Shown here: piece after piece, positions 3,995 to 7,302 of the stretch
How the letters are laid out: the number at the start of each line of letters is the position of its first letter
Numbering within the stretch: the first letter of the stretch is position 1
Source: Verrucomicrobiales bacterium
GTDB lineage: Bacteria > Verrucomicrobiota > Verrucomicrobiia > Limisphaerales > UBA1096
NCBI GenBank assembly: GCA_028817635.1
Contig: JAPPPH010000376.1
Span: 1-7,302 of the forward strand
Direction of reading: 5' to 3'
Length of the DNA stretch: 7,302 nucleotides
Position numbers and translations under genes: made by a program
Notes under the pieces: model-generated
The model's input: only the letters and a program-made list of their open reading frames with translations
The model's database searches: none
What the model was told of the DNA's origin: nothing

Positions 3995-6900
3995 TTAGTC
4001 CTCCCAGTCGACCTTAACCGCGCCGTATTGGCCAAGCGGCAACCAAAGTCCGCCGCCTTGGTTGTCGACGGCGTTTTCGAGATTGAACCAAAGGCAGCCC
4101 TCAAGCCCGGCCCGACCCGCTACGCGAAGGGAGGCCGGGTCGGCGGTGTCGAACAAGGTGATTCCCCGGCGGTTATCCATCCCAATCAGATTGCCGCTGA
4201 TGAGTTTCAGTTGCTGGATGTCCTGCTCCGGCTCGATCTCGTCCAGCAGGGTGAACTTTCCGTTTTCGTCGAGGGCAAACGATTGCAGGAATGGCTGTGT
4301 GTCATACCGCAAAACACCCCCGTCCTCCCTGAGCACCTTGGTGCGCTCGGTGAACGAGAGGAGAAGTGTTCCGTCGTTTTTCACGACGTGCGACTGCGGC
4401 CAGGAATTGGGCTGCTCGATGGAATCCACGAGGTGGGCCTCGAGGCCGTCGTACGAGCTGGCGTCAAACCAGTTGCCGTCCCATTTGCGTTCCTCGTCCC
4501 AGTGGGAGCCGTTGGTGTAAAGCAGGGCGCCACCGTGCGACGTGCCGATCAACGACCCCGGGATGGCCACCGCGTCGCGCACGACCGGGTCGGCTGGGTC
4601 CGTGTAATCCACGACATGCAGCTCGTAGCGTGTGACCCAGTAACCGCGCGGCTTCGGAATCGGCTCCGGCCTTGGCTTCGGTTTTTCGATCGGCTCGTCC
4701 GGGTCCTCCTCCTCATCTTCATCGTCGTCATTCGGTTTTTCCTCTTCCTCCTCGATGCGGATGTACTCGCTGTGTTGACTGCTCAGGTAGACGAGGTTGT
4801 TTTTGTTCAGGATCGCTTCACTGAAATTCCAGCGGTTGGCGTAGCGCCTACGTTTTTTGTCCTCCTCGTTTTCGTCTTCGTCCTCGACCGAAAGGTTAAC
4901 GTTTGAGGCCAGAGCCGGCTTGGCCGGATCGGCTACGTCAAAGCAGATCAACTGCCCGGCACCGCCGCCGTAACCGGGCCACCAAATGTCCGGCATACCG
5001 CCGATGTCATCCATGATCCATGGCCACCCCCAGTATCGGTGGCCGCCCTTGTTCGACCAAAGCAGTGAGCCGTCGCCCGGCCAGTTGGCCTTGAACTGGT
5101 TGTTCCAGCCCATGTGTTCATCAACTAGCGCCACCTCGCTGATGACGGATAATGCAGGCAGGTTCGCCAGATCGACCACCGTGAGGAACAGGTTCGGGTT
5201 TGGTTCCGGCTCCAGTTTTTCCTCCCTGTTTTCCTCGTCGCCTTCCTCTCCCTTTTCGGGAACCGGCTTGGGGTTGGCGGCGTGGTAGGACTGGGTTTGC
5301 AGCAGGTACAATTTGTCACCGCGAACGGTTGCACCGGAAAGGTAGGCGTTGTGCTCGAGGATCAGGCTGCCCAGCGCGTCGTCGGGATCCGCCTTGGCGG
5401 CCACGCGCAAGGAGGGGCCGCGTTGCTCACCAAAATACCAGTTGGAGCCACGCGCCAATTGCAGAAGGTAATCGCCGACCGGGATGATCTGATCCACAAA
5501 CCAGGCGAGTTCGACTTTGCCTTTGACCACCGGTTTGTCGCGGTTGCTAGCATCGACCGAGAGCAGTTCCTGTCCGGAGATGGACATGATAAAATCCTGA
5601 TACTCGGTGGCGCGGCGCGGTTGCAGTGCATGCTCAATGACACCGCGTTTTTTCAGCGTCTTTTCGTTAAGATCTATGATTTGCACCTTCTTGGCGTAGC
5701 CAGTTCCTTCGTAGCCCTGGTACGGCACGAGGATCAGCCCGGCGTGCGGCAGCACGGTAAACGCCTTCTCGTCGTACTGTGCTTCACTCCACGACCAGCG
5801 GTCGCCCATCGTCACCTTGTCAAACAGCCTCGGCTTGGTCACGTCACTCACGTCGAACAGCGACACGGCCACCCGGCGCTTGTTGTCCGTGTCATCCACG
5901 CCGATCGAAACCAGCCGATCGCCCAACGGCTGAATGTAGGTCGACCAGCCCGGCACCTCGAGTTCGCCCTTGATTACCGGCTCGCGTGGGTCGGACAGGT
6001 CGACAATCCAGAGCGGGTCGATTCGCTCGTAGGTCACGATGTAAACCCGGTCGGCATCGAAGCGCGTGGCAAACAGCCGCTCGCCCTTGGCCAAGCGCAA
6101 CTCGCCAAGCGCCTCCGGCTTGTCCGGGTTGGCCAGGCTGAAAGTCTCGAGCGTGGTTTCCCACCGCGCGCGGTTGTTGTTTCCGTTGCGGTTAAAAGTC
6201 TCGGAGATGACCGTGAGTGTGCCCTTAGCCAAGCGCATCTTGAACTTGTCCGCCACACGGCCGGCGGTGCGGATGGTGGCCGCCTCATTCATCGAGCCGT
6301 CAGGCGCTGAGATGTCGATGCAGCGCAGGTCTGTTTTGTAATACTGTTTTGGCACCGCCGTGGAGACGAAGAGAAACTTGTCCGTAGCGTAAATGTCATT
6401 ATTGTAGCCATTGTAAAAAAGCGTGTCGCGGGCGCTTGGCTTCGACGGGTTTTTCACGTCGAACGAGGAGACCAGGGTGCCATGTTCCCAGCGCATTGAA
6501 ATACTGCCGTTTTTGTTGACTACTTCCGTCTGTCGGTAAACCTGCGAGGCGATGTAGAGGGCAGTGCCGACCAGGCGGCTTTCGCGGATGTACCCCTTCA
6601 CCGGTACGCTGCCGACAATGGTCGGCGTGTCGTTGCTGACGTTGACGATGATCGCCTGGCTCTCGGCACTGTCGCCCCACCAGTTGCATCCGTCCCGAGC
6701 GAGCAGGATCACGTGGTCGTCCCCCAGCATGTACATCTGTTCGCCGGAGGCCGGCATCGGCAGCATGCCCTTGATGACCGGATTGGCCTTGTCCGTTAGA
6801 TCGATCACCTGCAGCCCGCGCAGGTTGTTGAAAAAATACAGCTTGTTTTTGTGAAAGCTCCAGATGTCGGACTCGACTACTTCCCGCGATCCGCCTCCAT

Positions 6901-7302
6901 CGACTTCACTCTTTTCGTCGCTGCTGTTGAGGTCGTTTTCGCGGCCTGGCTCCGGGACACCGCCATCCTCGACCATCGCGACGTTCGAGCCGTTTTCAAC
7001 CTGACCATTGAACTCGGTGGTGCCCTTGTAAAAGGCCGCGGGGAGTGTCTCTTTTTCATCGCCGCGAACACGGAGCAGTTCGTTGGACTTGGAGCTGGCG
7101 AGCCGGAAAACTAGCAGTCCGCCGGTGCCGTCTACTCGCTTAATGGCGCGCGGTGTCCAGTTGCCACTACCGAGGCGCGGCCGGCCCTCGAGGGTCACTT
7201 TCTTGATGCCTTTGGGCACGCGCACGGTGACGACCACTTCGCCCCCATCGAATTGGATGCTGACGATCTCCGGCTTGGCGGGGGAGTCCGGATTCTCCGG
7301 TG
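3995..7302 (-). CDS. Large secreted-type beta-propeller protein (PF09826/LVIVD-like repeats), N-terminus beyond right edge
   Basis: At least 1,102 codons are open from the right edge to the TAA at 3995. The true start and any signal peptide lie outside the window; the internal GTG at 7237 is not a credible start because the domain continues upstream of it. Numbering from that GTG, residues about 1-60 look like an Ig-like beta domain. From about 125 on there are some fourteen copies of a repeat of the form (L/I)-x-x-hydrophobic-D-(L/V/I)-(S/T/A)-(D/N)-P-x-x-P-x-x-x-(G/D), for example LQVIDLTDKANPVIKG (142-157), LWIVDLSDPREPVIKG (409-424) and LHVVDYTDPADPVVRD (873-888). This matches the LVIVD / C-terminal beta-propeller family, and fourteen repeats would fit two seven-bladed propellers (inference). 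Acidic low-complexity inserts occur at about 89-124, 657-681, 785-793 and 829-847, and a Trp/Gly-rich loop at about 735-760. It is probably extracytoplasmic or on the cell surface. Binding partner or enzyme activity is unknown, and no catalytic motif was recognised. Confidence 0.9.
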   Translation of the reverse strand, partial: PENPDSPAKPEIVSIQFDGGEVVVTVRVPKGIKKVTLEGRPRLGSGNWTPRAIKRVDGTGGLLVFRLASSKSNELLRVRGDEKETLPAAFYKGTTEFNGQVENGSNVAMVEDGGVPEPGRENDLNSSDEKSEVDGGGSREVVESDIWSFHKNKLYFFNNLRGLQVIDLTDKANPVIKGMLPMPASGEQMYMLGDDHVILLARDGCNWWGDSAESQAIIVNVSNDTPTIVGSVPVKGYIRESRLVGTALYIASQVYRQTEVVNKNGSISMRWEHGTLVSSFDVKNPSKPSARDTLFYNGYNNDIYATDKFLFVSTAVPKQYYKTDLRCIDISAPDGSMNEAATIRTAGRVADKFKMRLAKGTLTVISETFNRNGNNNRARWETTLETFSLANPDKPEALGELRLAKGERLFATRFDADRVYIVTYERIDPLWIVDLSDPREPVIKGELEVPGWSTYIQPLGDRLVSIGVDDTDNKRRVAVSLFDVSDVTKPRLFDKVTMGDRWSWSEAQYDEKAFTVLPHAGLILVPYQGYEGTGYAKKVQIIDLNEKTLKKRGVIEHALQPRRATEYQDFIMSISGQELLSVDASNRDKPVVKGKVELAWFVDQIIPVGDYLLQLARGSNWYFGEQRGPSLRVAAKADPDDALGSLILEHNAYLSGATVRGDKLYLLQTQSYHAANPKPVPEKGEEGDEENREEKLEPEPNPNLFLTVVDLANLPALSVISEVALVDEHMGWNNQFKANWPGDGSLLWSNKGGHRYWGWPWIMDDIGGMPDIWWPGYGGGAGQLICFDVADPAKPALASNVNLSVEDEDENEEDKKRRRYANRWNFSEAILNKNNLVYLSSQHSEYIRIEEEEEKPNDDDEDEEEDPDEPIEKPKPRPEPIPKPRGYWVTRYELHVVDYTDPADPVVRDAVAIPGSLIGTSHGGALLYTNGSHWDEERKWDGNWFDASSYDGLEAHLVDSIEQPNSWPQSHVVKNDGTLLLSFTERTKVLREDGGVLRYDTQPFLQSFALDENGKFTLLDEIEPEQDIQQLKLISGNLIGMDNRRGITLFDTADPASLRVAGRAGLEGCLWFNLENAVDNQGGGLWLPLGQYGAVKVDWED
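4028..4038 (+). repeat. Dispersed palindromic motif copy (TTGGCCAAGCG)
   Basis: Exact 11-mer with no left-arm match (GTA before the core). It lies near the 3' end of the beta-propeller gene and encodes PLGQ on the minus strand. Confidence 0.65.
6086..6112 (+). repeat. Dispersed motif copy plus degenerate second copy
   Basis: CTTGGCCAAGCGC at 6086-6098 is followed by CTCGCCAAGCGC at 6101-6112, a 15-nt spacing between the GCCAAGCGC cores. Both are in the beta-propeller gene and are read on the minus strand as RLAKG and ALGE respectively, two different phases within one gene. Confidence 0.6.
6224..6236 (+). repeat. Dispersed motif variant (CTTAGCCAAGCGC)
   Basis: One mismatch to the 13-bp copy at 6086, breaking the central GGCC to AGCC. 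It lies in the beta-propeller gene and encodes RLAKG on the minus strand. Confidence 0.55.

Noticed and set aside
3987..4005. Hairpin GGGAG / CTCCC between the convergent stops as a bidirectional terminator
   Set aside because: Only a 5-bp stem with a 9-nt loop and no T-tract on either side; too weak to call.
934..6236. Interpretation of the repeated motif as a CRISPR array or insertion sequence ends
   Set aside because: Copies are far apart, lie inside intact genes, have no regular spacers, and no transposase or cas gene is present.
5282..6310. 342-codon plus-strand reading frame
   Set aside because: Antisense to the repeat-rich beta-propeller gene, with composition typical of a GC-rich shadow frame and no recognisable domain.
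6431..6440. GGCGCTTGGC as another copy of the dispersed motif, and a similar CGCGCTTGG near 828
   Set aside because: Only half-sites without the TTGGCCAA core. Such short matches are expected by chance in GC-rich DNA, and they have the opposite orientation.

Overview
The window is GC-rich and densely coding (about 60% GC by eye). It looks like a chromosomal segment of a Gram-negative bacterium. The best guess is a Verrucomicrobiota/PVC-type organism. That guess rests on an N-terminal module in the secreted protein at 3020-3877 (a W-x-x-L-G ... G-N-G ... F-R-V pattern often seen in secreted proteins of that group), on large secreted beta-propeller proteins, and on weak Shine-Dalgarno sequences. 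The taxonomic call is tentative because there is no rRNA or marker gene here.

Right-to-left block (minus strand, 2929 down to the left edge): a tightly packed surface-polysaccharide operon. In transcription order it holds (i) a CapE/WbjB/FnlA-type UDP-GlcNAc 4,6-dehydratase/5-epimerase, (ii) a class I SAM methyltransferase, (iii) an RmlD-like 4-keto-sugar reductase starting at TTG, and (iv) a GT2 glycosyltransferase cut by the left edge. The junctions are a 14-nt gap, a 4-nt TTGA overlap and a 4-nt ATGA overlap. A plausible sigma70-type promoter lies just upstream, at 2945-2973. Together the enzymes suggest synthesis and transfer of a 6-deoxy-amino-sugar (L-RhaNAc / L-QuiNAc / L-FucNAc type) onto an O-antigen, capsule or exopolysaccharide.

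Middle block (plus strand, 3020-3982): a secreted two-domain protein with a signal peptide and a basic Tyr/Arg-rich tail, followed 21 nt later and in the same reading frame by a 27-codon single-membrane-span microprotein ORF.

Right block (minus strand, 3995 to the right edge): a very large beta-propeller protein with about fourteen LVIVD-like repeats and several acidic inserts, truncated at its N-terminus by the window edge. It converges on the microprotein ORF with only 12 nt between the stop codons.

The most unusual signal is a short dispersed palindrome, GCGCTTGGCCAAGCGC and its derivatives. The 11-mer TTGGCCAAGCG occurs seven times exactly, with several close variants, always in the same orientation on the + strand. 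It sits inside genes on both strands and in different reading frames, and is sometimes doubled at a 12-bp period. This looks like a DNA-level iterated motif rather than a protein-level repeat.
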